Source: Pseudoduganella albidiflava (GTDB lineage: Bacteria > Pseudomonadota > Gammaproteobacteria > Burkholderiales > Burkholderiaceae_D). Taken from it: a DNA stretch of 64,000 bases. This document shows, in pieces, positions 10,235 to 19,255 of the stretch. The notes under the pieces were generated by a model. That model did not search any database. It saw nothing but the letters and a program-made list of their open reading frames with translations, and was not told the origin of the DNA. The DNA lies in the NCBI RefSeq assembly GCF_004322755.1, contig NZ_CP036401.1:6572001-6636000 (forward strand). The letters run 5' to 3'. Both the position numbers and the translations under genes were made by a program. Position 1 is the first letter of the stretch. Each line of letters begins with the position of its first letter.

Positions 10235-10906
10235 ATGACCGCTACCCTGGATTCCTCGGCTGTCGCGCAATACCTGGCAGACCATCCCCATTTTTTTGAA
10301 GAACACGCAAGCCTGCTGGGCGACGTCCGGCTGTCCAGCCCGCTGACCGGCCGCGCCGTGTCGCTGCAGGAGCGCCAGATGGAAGTGATGCGCGAGCGCT
10401 ACAAGGCGCTGGAACTGCGCCTTGCCGAACTGAACCGCAATGCGCAGGAAAACCAGGCCATCGCCAACCGGTTCCACGCCTGGAATCAGTCGCTGCTGCG
10501 CGAGCGCGACGTGGCCGCGATGCCGCGTGCCGTCACAGAAGGATTGAAGGCCGCGTTCAATGTGCCGGCGGCCACGCTGCGCCTGTTCGGTGTCGCGCCG
10601 GCCCATGCGCAGGAATGGTTCGCGGCCGGCGTATCCGACGATGCCCGGCTATTCGCCAACGGCTTGCTTACGCCCTACTGCGGCAGCAACAACGATTTCG
10701 AAGCGGTGCGCTGGCTCGAGGATGCCGGCTCGATCAAGTCCGCCGTGATCGTGGCGCTGCGCCAGCCCGGCGCCGGCGGCGCGGCCTTCGGCCTGCTGAT
10801 CATGGGCTCGCCCGATCCGGAACGCTTCACGTCGCTGATGGCCACCGATTTCCTGGTGCACATCGGCGAAACGGCCAGCGTCGCGCTGGCCCCGCTGCTG
10901 GCCTGA
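10235..10906 (+). CDS. DUF484 family protein
   Basis: A 223-residue cytosolic protein. The N-terminal AVAQYLADHPHFFEEHASLL is the hallmark of DUF484. It is followed by a coiled coil (about residues 50-85) and a GAF-like C-terminal half. The molecular function of the family is not established; a DUF484 gene sits next to xerC in many proteobacteria, as it does here (xerC starts two bases after this stop). The ATG at 10235 is chosen because the conserved motif begins shortly after it; TAGAAT at 10201-10206 could be its -10. Confidence 0.88.
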   Translation: MTATLDSSAVAQYLADHPHFFEEHASLLGDVRLSSPLTGRAVSLQERQMEVMRERYKALELRLAELNRNAQENQAIANRFHAWNQSLLRERDVAAMPRAVTEGLKAAFNVPAATLRLFGVAPAHAQEWFAAGVSDDARLFANGLLTPYCGSNNDFEAVRWLEDAGSIKSAVIVALRQPGAGGAAFGLLIMGSPDPERFTSLMATDFLVHIGETASVALAPLLA

Positions 10907-10908
10907 GC

Positions 10909-11868
10909 ATGGGCGATCCGCGCGGCATGGCCGACTGGAGCGCGGAGTGGCTGCGGCACCTGGCCACGCAGCGCAAGCTGTCGCCGCGCACGGTCGACGC
11001 CTATGGCCGCGACCTGGCCGAACTGGCCGGGCTGCACGGCGGGCAGGACTGGACCGCCATCACCCACGCGGACATCCGCCGCTACACCGCGAAATTGCAC
11101 GCGGGCGGCCAGCAACCCCGCTCGATAGCCCGCAAGCTGTCCGGCTGGCGCAGCTTTTTCGGCTGGCTGGCCGACCACACGGCCCTGGCGGCCAACCCGG
11201 TCGACGGGGTACGCGCACCGAAACGGCCGAAACTGCTGCCGAAAGCCCTGTCGGTCGACCATGCCGTGCAGCTGGTCGCAACGCCGGCACGCCGGGCAGC
11301 TACCCCGACCCCGGCCGAATCGTGCAACAGCGCGATGTTCGAACTGCTGTATTCCAGCGGCTTGCGGGTATCCGAACTGTGCGGGCTCGATACGCACTTT
11401 CGCAAGGCCGACGCAACGACCGGCGCGTCGGCAGGCTGGCTCGAACGGGAAAATGCCGAAGTCGTGGTGACCGGCAAGGGCAACAAGATGCGCCGCGTAC
11501 CGGTCGGCAAGGCCGCGCTGGCCGCGATCGACGCCTGGCTGCGGGTGCGCCCCGCCCCGTCCGACGGCAGTGCCGCGCTGTTCGTGAGCGAACGCGGCAG
11601 CAGGATGTCGCCGCGTGTCGTGCAGATGCGGCTGAAGCGCCATGCGATCGCCGCCGGCGCGCCGGTCCACGTGCATCCGCACATGCTGCGGCATTCGTTC
11701 GCCTCGCATGTGCTGCAGTCTTCCGGCGACTTGCGGGCCGTGCAGGAAATGCTGGGGCATGCCAGCATCACGTCGACCCAGGTGTATACGGCACTCGATT
11801 TCCAGCACCTGGCCGAGGTGTACGACAAGACCCATCCGCGAGCCAAAACAGGCAAAGGCACGGGCTGA
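10909..11868 (+). CDS. xerC: Tyrosine recombinase XerC
   Basis: Resolves chromosome dimers with XerD at dif in the septal region. The 319-residue product has the N-terminal SAM-like domain (WLRHLATQRKLSPRTVDAYGRDL) and the C-terminal catalytic domain. All catalytic residues are visible: Arg in SSGLRVSELCG, Lys in GKGNKMRRVPVG, the HxxR of HMLRHSFASH, His in LGHASI and the nucleophile in VYTALDF. The start at 10909 lies two bases after the DUF484 stop, so the genes are cotranscribed. A GC-rich insertion (about residues 170-185, TGASAGWLEREN) is a mild peculiarity. XerC is preferred over XerD because of the DUF484 neighbour. Confidence 0.93.
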   Translation: MGDPRGMADWSAEWLRHLATQRKLSPRTVDAYGRDLAELAGLHGGQDWTAITHADIRRYTAKLHAGGQQPRSIARKLSGWRSFFGWLADHTALAANPVDGVRAPKRPKLLPKALSVDHAVQLVATPARRAATPTPAESCNSAMFELLYSSGLRVSELCGLDTHFRKADATTGASAGWLERENAEVVVTGKGNKMRRVPVGKAALAAIDAWLRVRPAPSDGSAALFVSERGSRMSPRVVQMRLKRHAIAAGAPVHVHPHMLRHSFASHVLQSSGDLRAVQEMLGHASITSTQVYTALDFQHLAEVYDKTHPRAKTGKGTG

Positions 11869-11957
11869 TCGAGGTCAATTGTGCGATTGGACAGCATAAT
11901 TGGAATTCCGGCATAATCGACCGATTCTGATTTTGGCAACCGATTCTTTCAACTGAC

Positions 11958-13004
11958 ATGGCACTGATTCCGACCACTATCCTGACCGGCTTTCTCGGCG
12001 CCGGCAAAACCACGCTGCTGAACCGCATCCTGCGCGAACAGCACGGCATGCGCATCGCCGTGATCGAGAACGAATTCGGCCAGGAGAATATCGACAATGA
12101 AATCCTGGTGCAGGAAAGCCGCGAACAGATCGTCGAGATGAACAATGGCTGCATCTGCTGCACGGTGCGTGGCGACCTGATCATCGGCCTGTCGGACCTG
12201 GCGAAGAAACGCGCCGCCGGCGAAATCGCCTTCGACCGCGTGGTCATCGAAACCACCGGTTTGGCCAATCCCGGCCCGGTCGCGCAAACCTTCTTCATCG
12301 ACGAGGAAGTGGGCAGCCATTACCTGCTCGATGCGATCGTGACCGTGGTCGACGCGCGCCATGCGATGCAGCAGCTCGACGCCAACGAGGAAGCCCAGCG
12401 CCAGGTGGGCTTCGCCGACAAGATCCTGCTGTCGAAGACCGACCTGGTCGATGCCGCCGCGATCGAGGAACTGACGGCGCGCCTGAAGCGCATCAATCCG
12501 CGCGCGCCGATCGGCCGCTCCGATTTCGGCAATGCGCCGATCACCGAAGTGCTGGACCTGAAAGGGTTCAACCTGAATGAAAAGCTGGAGATCGATCCGG
12601 ATTTCCTTGCTGCCGAGGAACATGATCATGAACATCACGATCATGAGCATGATCACGAACATGGCGAACATTGCGATCACCCGAGCCACCACCACGCGCA
12701 CCATACGGACGATATTTCCGCCTTTGCATTCACGAGCGAGCGCCCGTTCGATTCAGCCAGGCTGGATGAATTCCTGGGTGGGCTCGTGAATGTTTACGGC
12801 CCTCGCATGTTGCGCTACAAAGGCGTATTGTGGATGCAGGGCGCTGAGCGCAAGGTCGTGTTCCAGGGCGTGCACCAATTGATGGGCAGCGACCTGGGGG
12901 CGAAATGGGGCGAAAACGACGTGCGCGGCAGCAAGATGGTGTTTATCGGCAAGAATCTGCCAAAAGACATCTTTATTCGCGGTTTGGAACAATGTCTGGT
13001 ATAA
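11958..13004 (+). CDS. CobW/COG0523-type GTPase, putative zinc metallochaperone
   Basis: A 348-residue G3E-family P-loop GTPase. Walker A is GFLGAGKTT at residues 11-19, the metal-binding CxCC motif is NGCICCTV, and the switch/base-specificity segments are ETTGLANPGP and SKTDLVD. A histidine-rich linker (about residues 222-250) contains repeated HDHEH units, a feature of metal-handling members. The C-terminal CobW_C domain includes the RPFD and RYKGVLW motifs. Related proteins deliver or store zinc under limitation. The downstream gene is a DksA with most zinc-ligand cysteines missing, which supports a zinc-related role. No clear Zur-type palindrome is visible upstream, although GCATAAT occurs twice there. 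Confidence 0.9.
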   Translation: MALIPTTILTGFLGAGKTTLLNRILREQHGMRIAVIENEFGQENIDNEILVQESREQIVEMNNGCICCTVRGDLIIGLSDLAKKRAAGEIAFDRVVIETTGLANPGPVAQTFFIDEEVGSHYLLDAIVTVVDARHAMQQLDANEEAQRQVGFADKILLSKTDLVDAAAIEELTARLKRINPRAPIGRSDFGNAPITEVLDLKGFNLNEKLEIDPDFLAAEEHDHEHHDHEHDHEHGEHCDHPSHHHAHHTDDISAFAFTSERPFDSARLDEFLGGLVNVYGPRMLRYKGVLWMQGAERKVVFQGVHQLMGSDLGAKWGENDVRGSKMVFIGKNLPKDIFIRGLEQCLV

Positions 13005-13099
13005 ACTAACCCGGTTTTTGTGGGGCCGCGTCCGGTCCAGGCCATGCGGCCTCCCGGCTGGAATTTGAAAACTCTGTCGTATCGAAGGTAAGCGAAGTC

Positions 13100-13540
13100 A
13101 TGACCAAAACAAATAAGTCCCCCGCGGAAGCGCCTATCCTCACCGAAGAAGAAATCCTCGCGATGAGCGACAAGGACTATATGAATCCGGCGCAACAGGC
13201 GTTCTTCAAGGCCAAGCTGCAGGCCCTGGAAAAGGAACTGCTGAAAAACGCCGGCGAAACCACCGAACACCTGCGTGAAACCGTGCTGGTACCCGATCCG
13301 GCCGATCGCGCCACCATCGAGGAAGAGCATGCGCTGGAATTGCGTACCCGCGACCGCGAACGCAAGCTGCTGAAGAAAGTCCAGCAATCGATCGTGGCCA
13401 TCGACAATGGCGAATATGGCTGGTGCGAGGAAACGGGCGAGCCGATCGGCATTCCGCGCCTGATCGCCCGCCCCACCGCCACGCTGTCGCTGGAAGCGCA
13501 GCAGCGGCGCGAGCTGAAACAGAAACTGTACGGCGACTGA
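13100..13540 (+). CDS. dksA: DksA-family RNA polymerase regulator with degenerate zinc finger
   Basis: A 146-residue DksA: the coiled coil with acidic tip (VPDPADRATIEEEHALELRT) inserts into the secondary channel of RNA polymerase and works with ppGpp. The normal C-x2-C / C-x2-C zinc finger is reduced here to C109-x2-T112 and S130-x2-A133, so a single cysteine remains. The GEPIGIPRLIARPTATLS frame around it is kept. By analogy with cysteine-poor DksA paralogues, this form probably works without zinc. AAGGTAAG precedes the ATG. It lies 95 bases after the COG0523 GTPase and ends at a strong terminator. Confidence 0.93.
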   Translation: MTKTNKSPAEAPILTEEEILAMSDKDYMNPAQQAFFKAKLQALEKELLKNAGETTEHLRETVLVPDPADRATIEEEHALELRTRDRERKLLKKVQQSIVAIDNGEYGWCEETGEPIGIPRLIARPTATLSLEAQQRRELKQKLYGD

Positions 13541-13558
13541 CCCGCCCTTCTTCCCATG

Positions 13559-13586
13559 AAAAAGCATGCCTCGGCATGCTTTTTTA
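13559..13586 (+). terminator. Terminator after dksA
   Basis: AAAAAGCATGCC, a two-base loop and GGCATGCTTTTTT form a near-perfect hairpin with A and T runs on both sides. It could work in either direction. Confidence 0.9.
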
Positions 13587-13634
13587 TTTCCTGCCGTGCC
13601 AAGCTCATGTTTGCCTCTGGGCTACACTAGCGCG

Positions 13635-14945
13635 ATGGGTCTCTTTTCCCTTTTCCGCAAAGACAAGCCGGCCGTCGAGGAGGACGAGGACGAGGCTTAT
13701 GCACGCCTGGCCGCCAACAGCGAACTGCAGCGCCGGGAAGATGACGCACAGTCGAGCCTGCAGATACAGCAGCAACTGGACCTGCAACGCGATATCGCCC
13801 GCGCCACCGTGCTGAAAATCGATGCGATCGAAGCCGCGATGGCGGCCGACATGTTCGATGAACCGGCCTTTCGGCGCCCTCCCCGGCGCGCTGCGCCCCC
13901 TGCCGAGGGCAGCCCGCCCGACGAGGCGGTCACCGAACTGCTGGAAGACGACGACATCCCGGTCGAAGCGGCTGCCGCCGAAAGCGCGCCCGTGGTCGAG
14001 GAAGCGGCGATCCTGTACGCCAACGGCGAAGCCGATGAAGCATGCCGCCTGCTGGCCGCCGCCGTCCATGGCGGACCGGCCAGCGACCGCACCGCCTGGT
14101 GGATGCTGTTCGACCTGTACGCCGTGCTCGGACGGCAGGAAGCGTTCGACAGTCTCTCGATCGACTACGCCAGTACGTTTGAAACGTCGCCGCCACCGTG
14201 GAATCCCGCGCTGGCCGATGACACCGCCACCTACAGCGGCGTCACCCCGACCGCCACGCTGGCCGGCGTGCTCGATGCCGCCACCAGCGCGCAGATCGCC
14301 CACCTGCGCAGGGCGGCCGACGGCGCTGCCGTGCTGCGGCTGGATTTTTCCCGCGTCACCGCGGTCGAACCGGACGGCTGCGCCCTGCTGCACGACACCC
14401 TGCGCGAGGTGCAGCAAGGGCGCGAACTGATCCTGGGGGGCGCGGAAGAACTGTTGCGGCAGGTGCGCGCCATCGTCGACGTCGGCCGGCGCGACGATGG
14501 CGCCGCGCCGTGGCTGCTGCTGCTCGAACTGCTGCGCCTGCTGAACCGCGAAAAGGAGTTCGAGGAAGCCGCCATGGATTATTGTGTGACGTTCGAAGTG
14601 TCGCCGCCACCGTTCACGCCGCCGGGCAAGGTGGCCAGCACGCCTCGGCAGCTTGCCGCGCCGGCCGGCGACCGCTACCTGCTGCCACGCATGATCGAGG
14701 GTAACGCCACGGAAGTGTGGTCGGCCATCCGCGACCATGCCGAACGGGGGCCCGCGCTGGTCTTCGACTGTTCGCGGCTGGCGCGGATCGATTACGTGGC
14801 GGCCGGGCACCTGCTGGCGCTGCTGCAACAACTGGCCGGGCCGGACCGGCGCATCGAATTTCGCGAGCTGAACCACATGGTCGCGGCGCTGGCGCGCCTG
14901 CTGGGGTATGGCAGTGTCGCCAGGCTGTTGCCACATCGATACTGA
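13635..14945 (+). CDS. Duplicated STAS-like domain protein
   Basis: A 436-residue cytosolic protein starting [20 protein letters not shown]. After an acidic and Pro/Ala-rich N-terminal third come two similar modules: [17 protein letters not shown] followed by [13 protein letters not shown], and [17 protein letters not shown] followed by [13 protein letters not shown]. Each is followed by a STAS-like segment ([17 protein letters not shown] and [17 protein letters not shown]). The arrangement suggests an internal duplication of a helical plus STAS-like unit. Function is unknown. The position just before hslVU, with a separate heat-shock promoter in between, may be incidental. Confidence 0.7.
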   Translation: MGLFSLFRKDKPAVEEDEDEAYARLAANSELQRREDDAQSSLQIQQQLDLQRDIARATVLKIDAIEAAMAADMFDEPAFRRPPRRAAPPAEGSPPDEAVTELLEDDDIPVEAAAAESAPVVEEAAILYANGEADEACRLLAAAVHGGPASDRTAWWMLFDLYAVLGRQEAFDSLSIDYASTFETSPPPWNPALADDTATYSGVTPTATLAGVLDAATSAQIAHLRRAADGAAVLRLDFSRVTAVEPDGCALLHDTLREVQQGRELILGGAEELLRQVRAIVDVGRRDDGAAPWLLLLELLRLLNREKEFEEAAMDYCVTFEVSPPPFTPPGKVASTPRQLAAPAGDRYLLPRMIEGNATEVWSAIRDHAERGPALVFDCSRLARIDYVAAGHLLALLQQLAGPDRRIEFRELNHMVAALARLLGYGSVARLLPHRY

Positions 14946-14961
14946 CAGGTTTTTTATCCGC

Positions 14962-14989
14962 CTTGCAATTTTTTGATCGGCCCCCATTT
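14962..14989 (+). promoter_or_regulatory. Sigma-32 (heat shock) promoter of hslVU
   Basis: CTTGCAA (14962-14968) and CCCCATTT (14982-14989) are separated by exactly 13 bases. This closely matches the RpoH consensus CTTGAAA-N13-CCCCATNT. Transcription would start about 25 bases before the hslV ATG. Confidence 0.85.
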
Positions 14990-15019
14990 TCGCGGCTGGC
15001 GTCATCACTTGAGGCAACT

Positions 15020-15556
<537 letters not shown>

Positions 15557-15609
15557 TGGCCCAACGGGCCACCCTCGACAACCACGGACAACAGCAGGAA
15601 TAACATCAT

Positions 15610-16953
15610 ATGAACATGACCCCGCAGGAAATCGTCGGCGAACTGGACAAGCACGTCGTCGGCCAGGGCAAGGCGAAGAAGGCCGTGGCGATCGCATTGC
15701 GCAACCGCTGGCGCCGGCAGCAGGTCGAGGAACCGCTGCGCCATGAAATCACGCCGAAGAACATCCTGATGATCGGCCCGACCGGTGTCGGCAAGACCGA
15801 GATCGCGCGCCGCCTGGCCAAGCTGGCCGACGCCCCCTTCATCAAGGTCGAAGCCACCAAGTTCACCGAGGTGGGCTATGTGGGCCGCGACGTGGACACC
15901 ATCATCCGCGACCTGATCGACATCGGCATCAAGCAGACGCGCCAGGCCGAGATGGCCAAGGTGCGCGCCCGCGCCGAGGATGCGGCCGAAGACCGCGTGC
16001 TCGACATCCTGCTGCCGCCGCCGCGCGACTTCGGCTTCTCGGCCAGCAACGATGCGCCGGCCGAGAAGGACACCACGCGCCAGACCTTCCGCAAGCGGCT
16101 GCGCCAGGGCGAACTGGACGACAAGGAAATCGAGATCGAGCTGGCCGACCAGGCGCCGCAGATGGAGATCATGGCACCGCCCGGCATGGAAGAAATGACC
16201 GAGCAGATCAAGTCGATGTTCGCCGGCGTGGGCGGCAACCGCAAGAAAGCCCGCAAGATCAAGATCCGCGATGCGATGAAGGTGCTGCTGGACGAGGAAG
16301 CGGCCAAGCTCGTCAATGAAGACGAGATGAAGCAGAAGGCGATCCAGAACGTGGAACAGAACGGCATCGTGTTCCTGGACGAGATCGACAAGATCGCTTC
16401 CCGTTCGGAGATGGGCAATGCCGACGTGTCGCGCGCCGGCGTGCAGCGCGACCTGCTGCCGCTGGTCGAAGGCACCACCGTGAACACCAAGTACGGCATG
16501 ATCAAGACGGACCATATCCTGTTCATTGCTTCCGGCGCCTTCCACCTGGCGAAACCGTCGGACCTGATCCCGGAACTGCAAGGCCGCTTCCCGATCCGCG
16601 TGGAACTGGAATCGCTGTCGATCGCCGACTTCGAGCGCATCCTGACCAGCACCGATGCCTGCCTGACACTGCAGTACGCGGCGCTGCTGGCCACCGAAGG
16701 CGTGACGCTGGAATTCGCCCCGGGCGGCATCACGCGCCTGGCGGAGATCTCGTTCCAGGTCAACGAACGCACCGAGAACATCGGCGCGCGTCGGCTGTAC
16801 ACGGTGATGGAAAAGCTGCTGGAGGAAATCTCTTTCTCGGCCACCGCCGCGAGCGACCCGGGCGACAAGCATATCGTCATCGATGCAGACTATGTAAACC
16901 AGCGACTGGAAGCGCTGTCCGTCAACGAGGACCTGTCCCGCTACGTCCTGTAA
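15610..16953 (+). CDS. hslU: ATP-dependent protease ATPase subunit HslU (ClpY)
   Basis: A hexameric AAA+ unfoldase that feeds substrates to HslV. The 447-residue product starts [19 protein letters not shown] and has Walker [10 protein letters not shown] (about residues 57-65) and Walker [12 protein letters not shown] (about 250-260). The I-domain lies between them ([20 protein letters not shown] onward), followed by the sensor region GRFPIRVEL. It ends LSRYVL, the C-terminal tail that docks into HslV. It forms an operon with hslV under a heat-shock promoter. Confidence 0.98.
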   Translation: MNMTPQEIVGELDKHVVGQGKAKKAVAIALRNRWRRQQVEEPLRHEITPKNILMIGPTGVGKTEIARRLAKLADAPFIKVEATKFTEVGYVGRDVDTIIRDLIDIGIKQTRQAEMAKVRARAEDAAEDRVLDILLPPPRDFGFSASNDAPAEKDTTRQTFRKRLRQGELDDKEIEIELADQAPQMEIMAPPGMEEMTEQIKSMFAGVGGNRKKARKIKIRDAMKVLLDEEAAKLVNEDEMKQKAIQNVEQNGIVFLDEIDKIASRSEMGNADVSRAGVQRDLLPLVEGTTVNTKYGMIKTDHILFIASGAFHLAKPSDLIPELQGRFPIRVELESLSIADFERILTSTDACLTLQYAALLATEGVTLEFAPGGITRLAEISFQVNERTENIGARRLYTVMEKLLEEISFSATAASDPGDKHIVIDADYVNQRLEALSVNEDLSRYVL

Positions 16954-16970
16954 TCCACACGGTTTAGATC

Positions 16971-17174
16971 ATGGCAAACAAGGCCCTGGCAACCCGGCAA
17001 AAGATGCGCCTGCGCATCGAGCCGTCGCAATCGTTCACCAAGCCGCGCAACCCGTTCGCCGCGCTGGCCAAGGCGCGCGCGGCCGGGCCGCACGAGCGCA
17101 GCAAGTCCGCCGAGCGCCAGGCCGCCAAGGCCGCCATTGCAAAGGCAAAGCTGAAGCCGGATCCGGACGATTAG
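16971..17174 (+). CDS. Small basic hypothetical protein
   Basis: A 67-residue, lysine- and arginine-rich protein (MANKALATRQKMRLRIEPSQ) with an Ala/Lys-rich helical C-terminus (AAKAAIAKAKLKPDPDD). It starts 17 bases after hslU on the same strand. No family was recognised and no good Shine-Dalgarno is visible. Base composition and lack of a competing frame make it plausible; it could bind nucleic acid by charge, but that is only a guess. Confidence 0.5.
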   Translation: MANKALATRQKMRLRIEPSQSFTKPRNPFAALAKARAAGPHERSKSAERQAAKAAIAKAKLKPDPDD

Positions 17175-17281
17175 TTGCTTGAAACTTAGTTGCGTGAAGA
17201 ATGGGGACCGACCGGATCGCCGGACAGCCTGTTCTTGAAGAATTTCCTCGAAACTGGGTTCATCCCTATTTATTGGTTATT

Positions 17282-17362
17282 GCATGCATACACCCCAACG
17301 GCAGAGGCTGGGGTCCGACCCGACGGGTCAGACCCCGGGTTTTGCACTTGGGGTGGGCTTAT
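17282..17362. repeat. Dispersed palindromic repeat, copy B
   Basis: This is an inverted copy of the unit at 6933-7014. TGCATGCATACACCCCAAC forms one border, GGGTCCGACCCGACGGGTCA is part of the palindromic core, and TTGCACTTGGGGTGGGCTTA the other border. It lies in the 215-base gap after the hslU-linked small gene and just beyond the gspC stop, so a terminator-like role for both flanking genes is possible. Confidence 0.85.
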
Positions 17363-17389
17363 CGTAACGGCAGCAGGAGCCGAGCCTGT

Positions 17390-17986
17390 TTATTGGAGGC
17401 TGGGCCGCTGGGCTGGTCCCATCTGTACAGGTGCGGGCTGGCCGGCAGGGCCGGTCGGCGTGCCGGCGGGCGGCGTGACCAGCGGCGTGGCGGAAGGTTG
17501 TGGCGCCGGCATGGCGACAGGCGGTGGTGCGGCCCGGTTCACGGGCGCCAGCGGCGCGGCGGTGGTCGATGACACACCGGCATCCGGCAGCAGGTCGAGG
17601 CGTTTGCGCACGCCGCCGTCGAGCAGCGTCACGTGGCGCGCCTGCACATCCTCCACGGTGACGCCCGGCGCCACTTCCTTGCCGACCGGGTAAGCCTTCG
17701 GTATATCGCCGCTGGTGGCGATGATCGCCACGCTGCCGCGGCCGTCGCGGGCAGCTACCACGCCGCGCAACTCATACGTGCTGGCGGTAGCGATCGTGGC
17801 CTGCCCGCCGAACAGTCCCAGTGCCGCGTCGACCGGCGGCGGCGGTGTTTCCTGCACCGGCACCACGGCGATCTGGCGCTGCTGCGGCTTGAACAATTGC
17901 AGGCTCCAGTAGGCCGTGGACGCGGTCAGCGCCACCACGGCGGCCAGGGTGGCAATGGCGGGAAGGTGATGCGGCAAACGGTTCAT
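17390..17986 (-). CDS. gspC: Type II secretion inner-membrane protein GspC
   Basis: A bitopic inner-membrane protein that links the cytoplasmic-membrane platform to the secretin. The 198-residue product has one N-terminal membrane helix (about residues 11-30, IATLAAVVALTASTAYWSL). The homology region with STYELRGVVAARDGRGSVAII and YPVGKEVAPGVTVEDVQARHVTLLDGG follows. The C-terminus is a long Pro/Ala tail with no PDZ or coiled-coil domain, so it is a short GspC. It is the last gene of the gsp operon, 31 bases after gspF. Confidence 0.9.
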   Translation of the reverse strand: MNRLPHHLPAIATLAAVVALTASTAYWSLQLFKPQQRQIAVVPVQETPPPPVDAALGLFGGQATIATASTYELRGVVAARDGRGSVAIIATSGDIPKAYPVGKEVAPGVTVEDVQARHVTLLDGGVRKRLDLLPDAGVSSTTAAPLAPVNRAAPPPVAMPAPQPSATPLVTPPAGTPTGPAGQPAPVQMGPAQRPSLQ

Positions 17987-18017
17987 TCCAACTCCGGTAA
18001 GAATCTTGCGGCGGCCA

Positions 18018-19238
18018 TCAGCGCACCAGCTGGTTGATCTCGATGATCGGCATCAGCACGGCCAGCACGATCAGCAGCACGACGACGCCCATCGCCAGGA
18101 TCAGCGCCGGCTCCAGCAGCCCGGCGATCGTCAGCGTGCGGCGCTCCAGGTCCGCTTCCTGCGCGGCGGCGGCGCGCTCCAGCATCGCCGGCAGCTCGCC
18201 GGTGATTTCGCCGGCGCGGATCATGTGGATCAGCATCGGCGGAAAATGCTTCTGGGCCGACAGCGCCCGCGCCAGGCTCACGCCCTCGCGCACCGCATCG
18301 CTGGCCTCTTCCACCAGCTGGCGCATGGCCACGTTCGACAGCGTATCCCGGCTGGTTTCCAGCGCGCGCAGGATCGGCACACCGGAACCGGTAGTGATCG
18401 CCAGCGTGCTAGCGAAGCGCGACGTGTTCAGGCTGCGCTCGAACTTGCCGTACAGCGGCGCGGTCAGCAGCCACGTGTGCCAGCGCGTTTTCAGCGCGAT
18501 GTTCTGCAGCGCGCGGCGCCACGCGATCCAGCCGCCGATCAGCAGCACCAGCACGACCAGCCCGTAGTTGCGCACGAAATCCGAGACACCCAGCATGATC
18601 ACCGTGAGCAGCGGCAGCTTCTGCTTGGTATTGGCGAAGACCGACACGATCTGCGGCACCACGTAAGTGAGCAGGAAGATCACGATCGCGAACGCCACCA
18701 CCGTGACGATGGCGGGATAGGTGAACGCCAGCCGCACCTTCTGCACCAGCGCGTTGCGCCGTTCGATGTAGTCGGCCAGCCGCGACAGCACGCGCGACAG
18801 CTGGCCGATCTGCTCGCCCGACGCCACCAGCGCGCGGTAGATCTCGGCGAAGTCGCGCGGGTGGCGTTTCAGCACGTCGGACAGCGCCGCGCCGCCGATC
18901 ACCTCGGAGCGGATCGAGGCGATCAGGTCGCGCACATACGGCCGCTCGGCCTGTTCCAGCAGTGCGGTGAAGGCTTGCTCCAGCGGCAGCCCCGCTTCCA
19001 GCAGGCTGGCCATCTGGCGCGTGAACAGCGCCAGTTCCGTCGTCGACAGTTTTTCGCCCAGCCCGCGGCGCGTCGATGCGCCACTGGCATCGACCTGCGC
19101 CGCGATGGTGTCCACCTTGATCGGTACCAGTCCCCTGGCGCGCAGGTCGGCGCGCGCGGCGCGCGGGCTGTCCGCGTTGACGACGCCTTTCTTCGTGGCC
19201 CCGCCCGCATCGACGGCTTCATAACGGAATGCCGGCAT
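18018..19238 (-). CDS. gspF: Type II secretion inner-membrane platform protein GspF
   Basis: A polytopic platform protein that interacts with the GspE ATPase. The 406-residue product begins MPAFRYEAVDAGGATKKGVV and contains two homologous GspF domains. Three hydrophobic segments are apparent: about residues 170-195 (FTYPAIVTVVAFAIVIFLL), 220-240 and 375-400. The LFTRQMASLLEAGLPLEQA and FASTLAITTGSGVPILRALE motifs are typical. It lies between gspE (17-base gap) and gspC. Confidence 0.97.
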   Translation of the reverse strand: MPAFRYEAVDAGGATKKGVVNADSPRAARADLRARGLVPIKVDTIAAQVDASGASTRRGLGEKLSTTELALFTRQMASLLEAGLPLEQAFTALLEQAERPYVRDLIASIRSEVIGGAALSDVLKRHPRDFAEIYRALVASGEQIGQLSRVLSRLADYIERRNALVQKVRLAFTYPAIVTVVAFAIVIFLLTYVVPQIVSVFANTKQKLPLLTVIMLGVSDFVRNYGLVVLVLLIGGWIAWRRALQNIALKTRWHTWLLTAPLYGKFERSLNTSRFASTLAITTGSGVPILRALETSRDTLSNVAMRQLVEEASDAVREGVSLARALSAQKHFPPMLIHMIRAGEITGELPAMLERAAAAQEADLERRTLTIAGLLEPALILAMGVVVLLIVLAVLMPIIEINQLVR

Positions 19239-19255
19239 TCAGTTCATCCCCGATC

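Noticed and set aside
11869..13099. Zur box controlling the COG0523-dksA pair
   Set aside because: No GTTATA-type inverted repeat is present in either upstream gap; only a GCATAAT direct repeat was seen.
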